64,000 bases of DNA from Amphimedon queenslandica. Lineage: Eukaryota; Porifera; Demospongiae; Haplosclerida; Niphatidae. Below the pieces are notes generated by a model. The model was not told the origin of the DNA. It saw only the letters and a list, made by a program, of their open reading frames with translations, and made no database searches. The position numbers and the translations under genes are program-made. Location: positions 2,857 to 66,856 of the forward strand of contig NW_003546684.1 of the NCBI RefSeq assembly GCF_000090795.2. The letters are read 5' to 3'. Within the stretch, counting starts at the first letter, position 1. Every line of letters begins with the position of its first letter. Below, piece after piece: positions 34,379-47,559 of this stretch.

Positions 34379-35227
34379 NNNNNNNNNNNNNNNNNNNNNN
34401 NNNNNNNNNNNNNNNNNNNNNNNNNNNNNNNNNNNNNNNNNNNNNNNNNNNNNNNNNNNNNNNNNNNNNNNNNNNNNNNNNNNNNNNNNNNNNNNNNNNN
34501 NNNNNNNNNNNNNNNNNNNNNNNNNNNNNNNNNNNNNNNNNNNNNNNNNNNNNNNNNNNNNNNNNNNNNNNNNNNNNNNNNNNNNNNNNNNNNNNNNNNN
34601 NNNNNNNNNNNNNNNNNNNNNNNNNNNNNNNNNNNNNNNNNNNNNNNNNNNNNNNNNNNNNNNNNNNNNNNNNNNNNNNNNNNNNNNNNNNNNNNNNNNN
34701 NNNNNNNNNNNNNNNNNNNNNNNNNNNNNNNNNNNNNNNNNNNNNNNNNNNNNNNNNNNNNNNNNNNNNNNNNNNNNNNNNNNNNNNNNNNNNNNNNNNN
34801 NNNNNNNNNNNNNNNNNNNNNNNNNNNNNNNNNNNNNNNNNNNNNNNNNNNNNNNNNNNNNNNNNNNNNNNNNNNNNNNNNNNNNNNNNNNNNNNNNNNN
34901 NNNNNNNNNNNNNNNNNNNNNNNNNNNNNNNNNNNNNNNNNNNNNNNNNNNNNNNNNNNNNNNNNNNNNNNNNNNNNNNNNNNNNNNNNNNNNNNNNNNN
35001 NNNNNNNNNNNNNNNNNNNNNNNNNNNNNNNNNNNNNNNNNNNNNNNNNNNNNNNNNNNNNNNNNNNNNNNNNNNNNNNNNNNNNNNNNNNNNNNNNNNN
35101 NNNNNNNNNNNNNNNNNNNNNNNNNNNNNNNNNNNNNNNNNNNNNNNNNNNNNNNNNNNNNNNNNNNNNNNNNNNNNNNNNNNNNNNNNNNNNNNNNNNN
35201 NNNNNNNNNNNNNNNNNNNNNNNNNNN
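34379..35227. other. Assembly gap (849 N)
   Basis: An unbroken run of N. Anything spanning it cannot be read. Confidence 1.
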
Positions 35228-35800
35228 ATGTTTTTTATTTACTTGTGTAATATGTGAATCAAATGTTATGGCTAATTTGTTTCATATTTTTCATTTTAAA
35301 AGTTTTGCTTTAAATATTTTAATCCTTGATTAGATTACAACACTCCTAGTCACCATTTATTTCTGAACACGATTTCTTTTAAACTAGACTTCTTTTAAAT
35401 ACAATTTGGGCTTTGCTGCAAAGCTTAGACTTGCTTGTAGTAGATGAAAGTGGTATGTTTTTGAAACAACTTAAGTATCTTAATGTTGTTTTAAAAAGCA
35501 TTAAAGTTGCAAATGGAACACATGAAAGCACATTCTTCCTGAAATACAACAAGCAACAGAAAATTTTTACAATTATATTATTACCATAATGATCTATCCA
35601 GTGATAGGGCGAAGTACTTAAGTTAAAAACATGTGCTTTGCAGTGGTACTTAAGTACATGTACATGTGCTTTTTCATAAAAGTTCTTAAGTACAGGTGAA
35701 GTGCTATGAAGAGTACAGTAAAATGAGTTTTTTTCTATTATTTTATTGATAAAATTTGTGTGTTGTTGCAACAAATAAATATTAATTGTTGCAATTTGTT
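35228..35800. other. AT-rich sequence with no supported gene
   Basis: One 131-residue minus-strand frame lies here (35774-35379), but its composition is unlike a protein and no motif is visible. Confidence 0.5.
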
Positions 35801-35802
35801 AT

Positions 35803-36420
35803 CATGTATGTCTTTCTGGTCTAAATATTTTTTCAGCAATGCTAAGAAGTCTCTCAAGTGGAGAGGATGAAGATGGTACAGAAATTTTTTTAGCTAGCAC
35901 TGCCAGTAGCGTGTATTTTTTGAATTATCGTATAATGTTAGCAGATTAGTTTCGATGGGTAAGGCTGGTGCTTCCAAATAAGCATTTATATTAGTAAGTA
36001 TTGTATCTGAACCAACTATCACATCTATAGAAAACTGATGGCATGAAACTAAACAAGGACTTAGTTTTTTGGCGGTGGTTCTGTTGTCCTTGGTGTGGCG
36101 ATTGTTGGTTAAACTGAGATAGAACTACATGTATTTATCATTTTTACTTTTGCTTGCAATTGCCCAGTGAATGTCTGCTTTTCATTATCATCACAGTACA
36201 ATGAATTTTGTATTATGGGACCAGTATAGAAGCTAATGTATAAATCTCTTTTTTTCAAAATATGGCAAGTACTTGTTAAGTGACTCAGTGAGACCAGCAA
36301 CAAATGAAGAATGGTACTTAGGCACCATATTTTTAGATGATGTTTTAAGCCCTTAATGCAAACCACTTGCACAAATTCTGTGGCCTCTGCATATGGTTCC
36401 AGGATCTCCACAATATCTTA
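35803..36420 (-). mobile_element. hAT DNA transposon remnant (transposase C-terminal part)
   Basis: Minus-strand pieces read MEILEPYAEATEFVQ (a typical hAT motif) and, further on, PLERLLSIAEKIFRPER, the hATC dimerisation motif, followed by a stop. The pieces between are in different frames, so the transposase is dead. The last motif resembles that of the hAT copy at 60922-61479. Confidence 0.75.
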
Positions 36421-36548
36421 AAGATTTTCGTCATGGGAATTTAGTTCAGTACTTCCGATCATTTCTAATAGTGCTGGGCGATAGTATCGATACATGTGAT
36501 GGTCGCGATAGTAATCTACTATCACTATCATGATAGTTGAGTAAACAC

Positions 36549-36914
36549 TACCGTATAGCAGGTAATTTTTGACTGGTCCTTATTTTCGTTCGTTTTGTTG
36601 CTATTAATTCTGAATGAAAATTAATTCTGATGCAAATTAATTCTGAAGATAGGCGTGACCATAATAAATTATTAGTAACATGATAACAAGCATGGATGTC
36701 CTTGAAAACAGTGTTCACCTTCTAAAGAATCTCTTCCAGATCCTACAAGACCAGGGGACCTCTTTCTAATGCTATCAGTCCTGCAGATGCTAATGAAGAC
36801 ATAAGTTCAATTATTTTTGTCTAGTCAAAAATAAAACCAACGAATTTTTATTCTTAAGTCATTTCTGGTTTCAGTCGAAATTTTCAACCACCAAAAATTA
36901 CCAGCTATACGGTA
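36549..36914. mobile_element. 366-bp MITE with TACCGTATAGC ends
   Basis: It begins TACCGTATAGCAGGTAATTT and ends AATTACCAGCTATACGGTA, the near reverse complement. It lies between two hAT remnants. Confidence 0.85.
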
Positions 36915-37017
36915 TCACAATTGACAGCATGCGCATTATCAAACATGTGGTTACTTTAAATTAGTTAGTGCTCCAAAAAACAGAATTATTGCCTTTACCT
37001 GGTGCTACTATAAAGTA

Positions 37018-37437
37018 GTGTTGTATGGAAGTATTTTTAGTTTTCCTGCAGTTGATGGTAAAGTGTCTGAGTGCTTGAATAACCTCCAAAAGGCTCATAC
37101 AGAAATTTCCAGATATTCTTTAGAGCCTATTACTACTGATAATCCTTTGGCATGGTGGAGCACAAATTCCTTTTGTTATCCAGTATCATCACAATTAGCA
37201 GACGTTGCTGGCATACATAAGAATATCAGCAACATCTGTTCCCTCTATACATGTATTTATAGCACTGCTGGGAACATAGTTACGTCAAATATTCATCTAC
37301 CTCTAATTAGGCTTATGTCTATTATGCCCACTATTTTAGGAATAATTCCTTTTAGCAATTCTGTAGAAAGACTCCTAACATTCTTCAAGATCAGAACAAT
37401 ATGCTCACTAACTGTACCATTTATTCCAGTTACTTAA
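37018..37437 (+). mobile_element. hAT DNA transposon remnant, plus strand (hATC domain)
   Basis: The frame contains DNPLAWWSTNSFCYPVSSQLA and STAGNIVTSNIHLP, matching the C-terminal hAT motifs (D-P-L-x-W-W and STAG-x-I-V). The sequence between them and the expected SERVFS motif is displaced, so this copy is degenerate. Confidence 0.75.
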
Positions 37438-37538
37438 TGACTCTATAACAGATTTAATAACTTTAATGTATTTTTTGGGAAAATTTAATGAAAAAAGTTC
37501 TTCAAAAATGTTTCAATTAAACTGTTTCATTCCAATTG

Positions 37539-39920
37539 TTAGCGATAGTTGTATTGCATTATAACTGAAGCCTCCATATAATCTTGTAAAGCATTATTTT
37601 GCTGGTAATTGAAAGTATTGTTCAGAATAGAGAATACCCGTTCAGCTGCCCCCAAAGTTGGTTGAACCACCAAGACCATTTTTGCTGCTGCTACCCAAGC
37701 AGGTAGTTCCTTTTCATGACCTTTCCACCACTCAATAACATCAATTGTGACATCAGAAACACCTTCAGCTTTAGCTAAGTACGTGGCCAACTCTGCCTTC
37801 GAATCAGGTACACTATTCTGAAGAAATTGAAAAGAATTTAAGCATTTGATATCATCAGCTTTTGCTTTGAGCATGTTGAGTTTATATGGACAGAATAATC
37901 GAGCTGCTTTAAAAGCTGCAAATGAATCTTTAAGAGATGATTGGAGTTGTTTTGAGAAATAGTCCATCCCTGGTTGTATACCGTATAGCGTCAAATTTTC
38001 GTGGTTGAAAATTTTCGTGATTTTTGTGACTGAATGGACAATCACGAAAATATTTTTCACGAAATTTAATTTTGATATAAATGTGGGCGTGTCCCATCAC
38101 GCCTTTTATTTGTTTCTCGGGCACAGGCTGCACAGCTAAGAGTCTCTCCTATAAAGGGAGTCCACCTTTCTTGGTATACGTGATAGCCACGGATACTCGA
38201 AGGGAATTAATATCGAATAATGCTACCACTCATGTTGCTTCTTCTCCAAGTCCAGCTGGAAGGCTAGCTACTAGCGGCCACATGGATAGGAGTGGTTTTA
38301 ATCATCACGAAATTTTATTTAAATCACGAAAATTTTTTAACGAAAATTTACTTGAAAGCAAAAATGTATGAAATCACGAAAATTTTCACCCACGAAAATT
38401 TGATGCTATACGGTACAACTGTTTGCATAGGCAATTAGCTGCTGTTGTGACTGTGAATTACCTGGACTAAACTCTCACAACTGCATTGATATTAGGAGTA
38501 TTAGCTACTTCAATGGAAGTAACAATAGCTTATATCTTGTCGTAACACATGAATGCTAGTGGCCCATCTCCTTCTAAGTCATACGTTGTTGTAACAAAAG
38601 GTTTGCCCCAATCAACAAGTGCAGCTAGCTCAAGCTTGAGAAGAACCATTTTTTTGGATTTTGAAAAAATGTAAGTAGCTTGACTTTGGTAGCAGATCCT
38701 ATATCAGGATTATTCTTTATAAAAGGTTCAGTATCACCAAACAGAAGAAAAGCCTGATGAAGAATTTCCCATTTTGACCACCATCTAGTAGCACTATATG
38801 ACATCACAGATTTGCCAGTCTGCTCTTTCCACTTAAGCTTAGCCTTAGAGCTGTGAGAAAACAATGTGGTCCAAGCTGAAAAAAACTCTGAAATATGAGG
38901 TACTTGAAAATTGTCGCCAACACGATCCAGTGTGTGAGCAAAACAACCTACATCAAGGAGGTTAGGGTAAACAACCAATAGTGTTTTCTTTGCAACATTG
39001 TTAACTGATGCTCTGTCACGCATTGATGCAATCAGTTGTTCTGGGTGAATGCTACAATTGACCGAAAGAACATGGATTAGCTCACGGGCCAGTTCCTCTC
39101 CTGTTAAACTTTTGGCAAGCAATTGAACACGTATGACACGTTGTTGAATTTTCCAAGCTTCTGATATAAACTGGACAACAATGGTTAATGCCTAGCCTAA
39201 TCTTGTTGTTCCATCAAAGATGATGTCCAACTTCTTATCCTTGAGCATTGCTTTATTGGTTGTTTCTTCCTCCTTTAGCACAAATGGAATCAAATCTAAC
39301 ATGAATCGTTTGTCTGTCAGGCGATATCCTGTTTCTTCCAACAACTCCTTAAAGCTATCCAACTTATTGAAAGGTACACCAGCTCTTAGAAACGTCCATA
39401 CAACTTTTATTTGATAGATTTGCTGTGATTCAGGCAATGTTTCACCACGAGGATGGACTTCACTATTGTACGTCTTCAGTGCTGTAGCAATATCTTGCTC
39501 CCTTGCCTCCGCAATTTAATCTTCCCTTCTAAATGTTTCTTAGAGCCCACATGATTCTTTACACTACTCTTTTTTTAACACTATCTTTCTCGACAGGCAC
39601 GACAGAACAAGTTACCACAGGAAAAAATGAAAGTTTCTTCCGGATAGTCCTTAATACGTTGTTCTGGACGTACACCCTTGAGATCCGATGAACTGGCACT
39701 ACTTCCTCGACTTCTTAATTTGCCACGTGTGGGATTGGTAGCAACTTTGCATTTCCTTGCCAAGTCTGACCATTGAGGAGCTCGTAGCCTTTCCAAAATA
39801 GAAGGCTGAACAGGTTCAGGAGTAGTTGAGAAGTCATCCGATTCAGAATCAGACCCATCACTGCCATTTGTAAGCTCAGTAAGTTCCGAGGTAATTTCAA
39901 CATCTGAACTGGTTGACATT
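37539..39920 (-). mobile_element. hAT-superfamily DNA transposon, broken transposase with BED-like N-terminus
   Basis: In transcript order: a Ser/Asp-rich N-terminus from about 39920 (STSSDVEITSELTEL), a Cys/His region (SCGNLFCRACRER, then a KNHVGSKKH-type helix in another frame), a frame at 39437-39192 (KVVWTFLRAGVPFNKLDS), a catalytic-region frame at 39122-38625 (MRDRASVN, CFAHTLDRVGDNF, SATRWWSKWE) and the hATC region at 38060-37539 (VIEWWKGHEKELPAW, GAAERVFSILNNTF). The pieces lie in several frames and are split by a MITE, so it is inactive. No clear 8-bp target duplication was found. Confidence 0.85.
37979..38415. mobile_element. 437-bp MITE inserted into the hAT transposase
   Basis: The ends TACCGTATAGCGTCAAATTT and the reverse complement of TACCGTATAGCATCAAATTT flank it, followed by repeated TTTTCGTG blocks. 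Removing it leaves the hAT frame continuing with a single TA, which fits a TA target duplication. Confidence 0.92.
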
Positions 39921-39941
39921 ATAGAATAATTAGAATTCAAT

Positions 39942-40187
39942 TACCGTATTTCCTTGAGTAAAAGCCTCCCCCGAGTAGCCGCCTCCCTCAAATAGACACC
40001 TCTCAGGGCCAAAGTAGTGAAGGAAATTACCGCCGCCTTCAAATAGATGCCGCATATCATGTTATTTATTGTTATTATTATTAATAACTAGCAATTAATT
40101 AATTAGTAAAATGGCCATCTGGTCACAGTTGAGTCTTATAGACCCTATAAGGTGCTAAGTTCTGCAAGTAATTATTGCATTACGGTA
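39942..40187. mobile_element. 246-bp MITE-like element with TACCGTA ends
   Basis: It starts TACCGTATTTCCTTGAGTAA and ends ATTGCATTACGGTA. The inverted match is short but the ends agree with the TACCGTA family. It abuts the 5' end of the hAT element. Confidence 0.55.
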
Positions 40188-42593
40188 TTGAAAGATATCA
40201 ATGAATCTCTTGTTTGGCAGTAAAAACCAGTGGCAGTTCTAGAATTTTATTTGGGAGGCACAACCATTAAAGGTGGTTTTTACTTAATTAAAGTGCTCAT
40301 GAATAAGTAAAGTATGTATCACTATGCCATGGACAAAGTGGATTATAAATGACATCTGTACCTGCTTTTAGCAGTTTCTTGATTCCTCAATGATAATGGC
40401 TGCAAAACTGCTTCTTTCACCCCATTACAAATGATGCTCACCACATTGCTGCTACCAAGGAGCTTTGGTAGATATTCCTGAATACTGTGTGATATATAGG
40501 CACGGTTTCTTGGACCGTGTTGAAGCTCTTTTTACTACAGCATAATGATAGTGAATCATGCGATACACCTTCCTTATGACCTCAAACTGCTATCTCATAG
40601 GCATCAAAGCCTCAAAATTTGCTTTGAAATAGTGTTTTTTGTGTTGGATGAGCCTGACTTAAAATTAGGATCACTTGCAGTATACCAGTCCCAACTTTTA
40701 ATGGGCAAAAAGGAGTAGCAAGTTGCATAGCCATGCCCACTTCTGCTCTTTCCCCTTGAAGTTGGGAAAAAAGACAAGGTTAGGTAAGGACTGTTAGATG
40801 ATTAGTGGTTCTTGGAAATGCTGTTAGATGAGATAAGTGGTTGCTGGGAGGATTAGGATGATGGATAATTCAGCGATTAAGAATGGGGGATATAGACAGT
40901 CTTGATTGTGTCCTGGTAAGTAAGAAACTTATCATCAGCAGTTTGTAGGTACTTGCAGTGAAAGAGAAACTCTGCAAGTTATGAGTTGTACGAATTTTCA
41001 TTTTACCACTTTGAGGGAGAGATATCTCTTGACTTTCCCTCATGTACTTTCAATACTTAGTGTATGGTCATTTGTCTCTCAATTTACAAATTCATAACTA
41101 TGATTAACTGTGCCAAGTACATATATTACCCAAGCCTTTCTAAATTACTATATGAGCTCCAGCAGTCAGTAATTATTATAATAACAGTATTTATGGAATC
41201 AAAACATTGTAGTTCATAAAATAGTACATGTGTGTAATTTTATAAAACTTTCTGCCTTGTAATATAACATCCCTTACAAGCTACCCTACAACTGCTACCA
41301 TATTACTAAGTGTCCGTGCCCTTTTATTTTATGGACTTCTAGTGCTTTCCTGCAACACTCAACAGATTACCTCCTATTTCTGTTGTTACAGTAATTTCAG
41401 ATAAAACTGACCTTGACTATTTGTGGATTTTAACACAGCACAGTGCAATTGCCAATATCTGCTAGAGGGGGACGGAAGTCCCTGGATTAGCCATCTGATT
41501 TCATGTCAAGGAATTAGACTCAAACTACCAAGGTCATAGATTGTCTGCTGCTGGGATCTGATGACAGATGTGGCCAGAAATGATGGCTCCACCTTGTCGA
41601 AGTGAAGAGACAAGCCAGTTGCCACCTGTTTCCAAAATCTGAAGTGATGGCCCCCATCCTTTATGTTAGTTGCATAATTGTCTAGGTTCGCACTGCCTGC
41701 TGTTTGGTGTGTTCATGATCCATTCTGATTGCCATGGAGGAGAGAAAGCAGAAGACCCAAGTCAGGAGGTCTTATATGTTGCTCATGCTCCTCCTGGAGG
41801 GTAGATATGGGCAGAGTGACCCATTCCTTCAGATTGATCTATTACCCACTCTTCATTTTGTCCACTGTTTTTCCTGGAATTGGGGAGAGAGACAAGTTAT
41901 AGACACAGCTGAAGACCATAGGGGAGGGCCTGGCTGGTGCAACAAGTTCCACAGGACCTTGTAAACCCTGCTGGAGGCTCTGAGAATAAGGGCAGCATGT
42001 GCACCACTGTGCTGAGGACGTCAGCTATCTCAACTGAATCTAATAGCAAAAGAGAGGGAGGGTTGGTTGAAAGAAGCATGACTGCTTGGGCCATTGCTTC
42101 CATGCTTGAGGGAAAGCAGCTGCTATCCTGCTGGGGGAAATGCATCTTGCCAGAACCACAGCCCATTAGTTGTGATGGTGGGTTGCAAGTTTGGAAGTCC
42201 AGCAGGAGAGGAAAGAGCATAAACCCTACCCGGTTAGTAACTAAAACCACAACACTAGTTAAGTGCAGGTAAACAACAATTCTGCCATCCATGAGTAACC
42301 AAGGATAGCAAAATGCATTAGCATGCTTGTGGGGTATTGCTGTGCATGAATGCATACCTGACAGTGGAGGTAGGGTCTCCTAGTGCATTGTGTGAGCTTC
42401 CAGCTGTCATGGGGACTGATCTAAGGCTTGATAGAGCTTTATTGACCCCAGCTTGTACTAGCTATGTATCAGATTAAAATTATTAATGTATCATTACAGT
42501 CATTAATATCTAAGTCTAATAAACCAAGAATGCCTACACTAACTGGATTAAACCTAGCATCTAATATCATTGTGAACTGAAGTGAAGGATGTA
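40188..42593. other. Long stretch with no supported gene
   Basis: Short overlapping frames occur near 41734-42355 on both strands, but none shows a domain, splice structure or coherent composition. Probably decayed mobile DNA. Confidence 0.45.
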
Positions 42594-43007
42594 CTATAGA
42601 CCACCCTAGGCGTGAATTGGAAAAGTCATGAATTTCATTAATTTTATATACGGTACCCGCCCACATATCATAATTGGCTGCCATTTTGGTTGGCAAGTTT
42701 ATTATGGAAGTCAATGGAGGCACGAAGAAAATGCCTCACTTACCTGCTGTAGCTCTATCAATAGCTAAAAAGCGCTTGTTATAAGAAAGAACAGCTGCCT
42801 CTAAGCTTCTCCTGTCAAGGATTTGGTCAAATTTGGTCCAGAATTCTTAATACAGGTTTGTTTTTATGTAGGCCCGTTTGTTCTCCATTGAAAGTTGCCA
42901 ACCAAAATGGCGGCCGGAATTTATTTCATCCTAAACCACGCCTTACAACCGTAAAAATTTCTAATAATCTTCCTACGCATTCAATTCTCGCCTAGGGTGG
43001 TCTATAG
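42594..43007. mobile_element. Foldback element with CTATAGACCACCC ends
   Basis: The left end CTATAGACCACCCTAGGCGT is matched by its reverse complement at the right end. Internal blocks (TTGGCTGCCATTTTGGTTGG and TTGCCAACCAAAATGGCGGC) also pair, so the whole 414 bp can fold back. Its ends differ from the TACCGTA family. Confidence 0.85.
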
Positions 43008-44434
43008 AAATTATTCCAGTCTGCGGCTCTACACAACTATGTATTACCAGTTCAGCTCCTTTTATTAATGCTGTTACAATTTTTTATATTTTTATTTCAT
43101 TTTCTTTGTAGAACAATAAAGTAATGATGTCTTATTTATGTAATGCTATACCAATTTTGAATACTTCTACTGTTGTTGGAGCTACTGAAAAGATTTATGA
43201 TCCAGATCTTGTTTTCAGGTGCCTTTGTTATGCTATTAGCAGAATGGCATCTTGTCGTACTATCATGCATCATTGTCCTTATAAAAAAGCAGTTCCAGCT
43301 CTAACAGCAACAGTTACTGATATGTTTTGCAATTAATTTATAATGTTATTTTAATGTATCTATCATTATAGTCAGCTGCCATAGAGAGAATACTGGCAAG
43401 GATACTGGCTCCAGTAGTAGTCTCAGAAGTAGTAATGATTGATGGGGCATTGGACACAGTTGGCAGCATAACAGTCCATGCATCGTGTTGTTTATCATTC
43501 AATCATTGTAATGGGTTAACAACAAAACACACTGTAGGGTTGCTCCTTAAATGACAATAGTATACAGTATGAATTTATCTACTATAAAAAAAATTAAAAA
43601 GCCATTGCAGCAAAAAGCATAACCATACTTTATGTAATAATTGAAGGCATTAAGTCTTTAGTAGGCCTTTAAACTCTCCTTTGTATACACTCAATTAAAA
43701 AGTATTATATTGATCCAAAATCCACTTACCACTGGCTGATGTCATCTTCCCAGGCACTTGCATCAATTAGAAATGGATCACTATGCTTGGAGTATGTTTT
43801 CTTCAAATATTTTTCATTTTTTGTATGTATCTTTTTGATCTTGACTGGAAAGAGTGGTTAATGGCTCCATACATTGATAAAATGTCTATGCTTCTACAGT
43901 AGCAGTTATTATTTCAAAAAAAGAACCTCATTGATCTATCTCATTACAACTAACCTAAAGTAAGGAAATGGAGTTGACAAACCTTAGAACTAGAACTACT
44001 TGGTAATGGAGCTTCTAAACCTTGAACAGTATAGGCTACTACATCCTCCTTGAAATTAAAAAAGCCTTGGATTCATTTATCTCGGAGCAACACATTTGAT
44101 AGGTGCACCTATGAAATGTCATAAAATGTCATCGTTTGAGACATTGACAAGAAAGTCTTAAAACAATCCATAGTTGACATACGTTGAATATTTGTTGCAG
44201 GATTTGGCATGTTATTGTTTGCTTTTTGTCTAATTCAAATCTCTGATTACCACGTACAAATGTCAGTGGTTCTGCCAAAGCCACTTTCGGACAAGGGGAT
44301 TTGAATTTTGATGGTGTGCTTCACCTCTAAAGTAAAAAAAAAACTTTATTGGTTGTGATGGTGATATTGTTTGGTAGGTGCATTATTTGTGAAGTACTGC
44401 TGATGGCACACTGTAGGTTTCTGAATTACATATG
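43008..44434. other. No supported gene
   Basis: One plus-strand frame of 70 codons at 43124-43336 looks somewhat protein-like but matches nothing I recognise. The rest is AT-rich filler. Confidence 0.4.
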
Positions 44435-44789
44435 TACCGCCGGTATAGCCGGAAAATTTGGCAGTCTAAAAATTTGGCGGTTTTGCATCAAATTACCTAA
44501 ATATAATATTGGTGGTCTCTTAATTTGGCGGTTTACTATCTTGCCTTTTCTTTAAGCACTCTCAGCTCTTCTTGAAGCTGCTCCTTGCCAGTCCTTGCCC
44601 ACAGTCTTGACTGAAATAGTTAGAAATACTCAGAAATACTGTCATTTTGGCATTTTTTAGTATCATGTGCTCATGACGGGATCCGCCCATCATTGCAATT
44701 ATTATTGGTGGTTATAATATTGGCAGTTTTATTTTGAACCGCCAATCCACCAAATTTAATTCTTCGCCAAATTTTCCAGCTATACAGTA
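44435..44789. mobile_element. 355-bp MITE with TACCGCCGG/TATAGCCGG-type ends
   Basis: It starts TACCGCCGGTATAGCCGGAA and ends TTTTCCAGCTATACAGTA. Repeated ATTTGGCGG and CCGCCAAT blocks pair across the element. Its right end shares the TA with the next MITE. Confidence 0.75.
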
Positions 44790-44995
44790 CCGTATAGCGG
44801 AAAATTTTCGTGGTCCAAAATTTTCGTGGATCCGTCCAAAAATCAATTTCGTGGCTTTAATTTTCGTGGTTTTCTACAATTCGGCCATCTTAAACCGTAT
44901 AAAATCAATTTTCGCGGATTTTATTTTCGTGGATTTTGAAAAAAACGCAAAATCCGCGAAAATTTTGGGCCACGAAAATTTTCCGCTATACGGTA
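44788..44995. mobile_element. 208-bp MITE with TACCGTATAGCGG ends
   Basis: TACCGTATAGCGGAAAATTT at the left and its reverse complement at the right. TTTTCGTGG blocks repeat inside. It is adjacent to the preceding MITE and uses the same TA. Confidence 0.92.
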
Positions 44996-45359
44996 TATGT
45001 ATTCCATGTGAGGTACAGTGGAGTGAATGATGTCGTAGGAGATGAAGCATCTTTCTATAGACTGCATCTCAAGTGCAATACTGTTTAGTGGGTAATTTAG
45101 GAGAGTGAAAGGTTGACAATAGCTAGTTTTCATTTCATAATAGTTCTTGACGGTTGGTCCAGACTCTAATCTCCAAATTTACCAGCTGTACATTAGTTCA
45201 CATAACCAATTTTGCTTGTTGTGTGTGGGTACATCAATACTGACAATTCCACCTAGATGCATATAGTGGACCTATTGTGCCGCATGTTTCTAATGTACCC
45301 TTCCCCTTTTACCTAGAGATGTTGAACTCAATCCTCAGTGGTCCTTTGATTAATGATCA

Positions 45360-46560
45360 ACGAATTTGTCAAACATTTACTGTACCACTTGTTGAATGGA
45401 ACCCATCTACATTGTCTATACAATTATAACTATGAGGAGGATACTGAAGGGATGACACTTTAGTACAGGAGCTTTGTAAATGGCCCACTTCACCATGCTT
45501 CAAATGAGATCCAATCGGTCTAGAGCCATCTGCACCTTCGAAACATCTACTAGGAGATGAGCCTGTGGGACCACAGGCCAAATGGATCTGAACTGCTGTT
45601 TCAAGGTGGAGCTAGTGTCTTAGAAACTAAAGATGATTTCTTGTTCTCTGTGGCTGCAGATGCAGCTGCCTTCACTGCTTTCATCATTTGCTTTTTTATT
45701 CTCTTTATTTGTAGATAAAGAGTCTGCTTCATATTTTATACTGCTCTCCAGCCATTTTCAGATTGGCCAACCATCTTTATTGGCCTTTGGTGATGTACCA
45801 CTGACTTAATACCTTCATCGAGACTCCTTTTTTGTCTTAGTGTTCAACTGGGTAAGAGCTTCTGGGGAGTTGGGAGTGCTGCAGTAATGGCAGTAGATAT
45901 TTTATTTAGCTCCTTTGAGAAATCCTTCAGTCGTTCCTTCAACTTTTTGATGAAGACGAACTAGTCTTCATTGCCTTTGCTCTTGAATTCTAATACTGAC
46001 CAATTGATTTTTTACTTCTTTGATGCCAGTTCTGGCACCTTGTTAAAGTGGCTTGATATCTTTGCAGATAAGTCGTCATTCTGCTTGTTAGTTTTCTATA
46101 TAGAATCTGTGAGTATGGCAACTCTTGTTTACACATTCAGAGCCAGTAGGAATAATATACATCACACAAAAAAATGGTAGTTTCTGCTTGCACAGTGATG
46201 CACCATAGACTGAATATTGATTCATTCATCCATTTTGAAAGATGTGGTTTTTCCTAACAATGCATAGATGTTTGAACTTCACCTCTCAGCAGTTTTGTGA
46301 TTAAAGTCATACATGATGTTGTGATCAGTACCAATCACTTTCTATGCCTTCAAATTTTTATCTTCCCATTTGAAAATGCAATCCTCCTTATTATCACTCC
46401 TTGCCACAAACCACTTCACTTTGTTATGAGGCTTTCTGTAAGTAGGAGGTAGTGCACAAACAATGAAAGGCCTGTCTGTGTTACTCACTTCCATTGAGCT
46501 AGATCATTGAAAAGGATAATTTACAAGTGTTCATGTCACTTTAGGTGCCAGAGAGAGAAG
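45360..46560 (-). mobile_element. Possible gag-like fossil of a retroelement
   Basis: The minus strand shows broken, Lys/Ser-rich protein-like pieces and a trace of a zinc-knuckle pattern (HGEVGHLQSSC) near 45440-45490. It is clearly broken in many places, with no LTRs seen. The family is uncertain (LTR or DIRS type). It may be unrelated to the gypsy fossil at 47.6 kb. Confidence 0.25.
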
Positions 46561-47559
46561 AGCAAGTAATTTTGGGCGACATCACTTAGGATTTTTCTGT
46601 CTGAAGCAGTTGTGTCTCAGTCTCTTAGTTGCATGCCTGCCATTTGCTTCTTCAGTTTTATTTTTCTTCATTCCTTTCTTTTTAATTTGCTAATGGCTTT
46701 TGTTTCTTATGTAAGAAGAAATTAATAAGAAATAGTTTGCAACAAAGAAATCAATTTTAGCCTACAATTTACAATGAATTTGACATATTACTCTTAGCAT
46801 TCCCCTTAGACTTCCCACCACCTGTGTAATTCAAGTTGCACAGTTTTGGCTCAATATTTTGTAGTCTTCTATTAGCAGATATTCTTAATTGGTGGTGGTT
46901 TTGTATGTGGTGATAGGTAACTGAAGTACAATGGAAAGTATAATATCTTTCATTGATGAGCTACTTCCTGTATTAATTCTCTTATGCCCACACTGTTCTA
47001 ATGCAAAGCATACTTTTCCAGACTAATTTTCTTTATTTTGTCACTGAATTACAATCTTATGATTGCAGCAAAAACATACTTTCTGTGATAATCCTCCTTC
47101 TTGTACACCAACTTATTTGTTATCTATTATTGTAGAAGGAGAAAGAGAGAAACATCTTGTACTGTATAGTGCAAAATATTTGAAGGGTGTAAATTTTGCA
47201 ATTTTAAAACAAATTGCAAAAATTACTTTGTCCCTAAAATTTTGAAAAATTTTACACAATATGGCACATTATCTATGCCACATTTTATTGCAGTAGTTTT
47301 GCCTGTGTCACTATAGGTCCTGAGGCCAAAGGCATTGGACAGTATTTATTGTATTTTGGAAATTTTTATTTTAAAAGAAACTCAATTAACGATACAAAAT
47401 CAATAACAGCCTCGAAGAAGTTGAATCACAAAATAAAGAACAACAGAAAAAACCAAAAAATGGCATTTATGTACAAATTCATAACATTATTCATAATCAT
47501 AACTGATTATTATTAATACTTAAATAACAACTAATTAATAACTTTACAACATTCCTCCC
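46561..47559. other. No supported gene
   Basis: AT-rich, with only short frames lacking motifs. Confidence 0.5.

Noticed and set aside
34331-35333. Long frames running through 34379-35227
   Set aside because: They consist of N and reflect the assembly gap only.
35379-35774. 131-codon minus-strand frame
   Set aside because: Composition looks random, with no domain, and it lies between an assembly gap and transposon remnants.
41734-42355. Overlapping frames of 76-152 codons on both strands
   Set aside because: No motif, splice pattern or consistent composition, and the frames on the two strands contradict each other.
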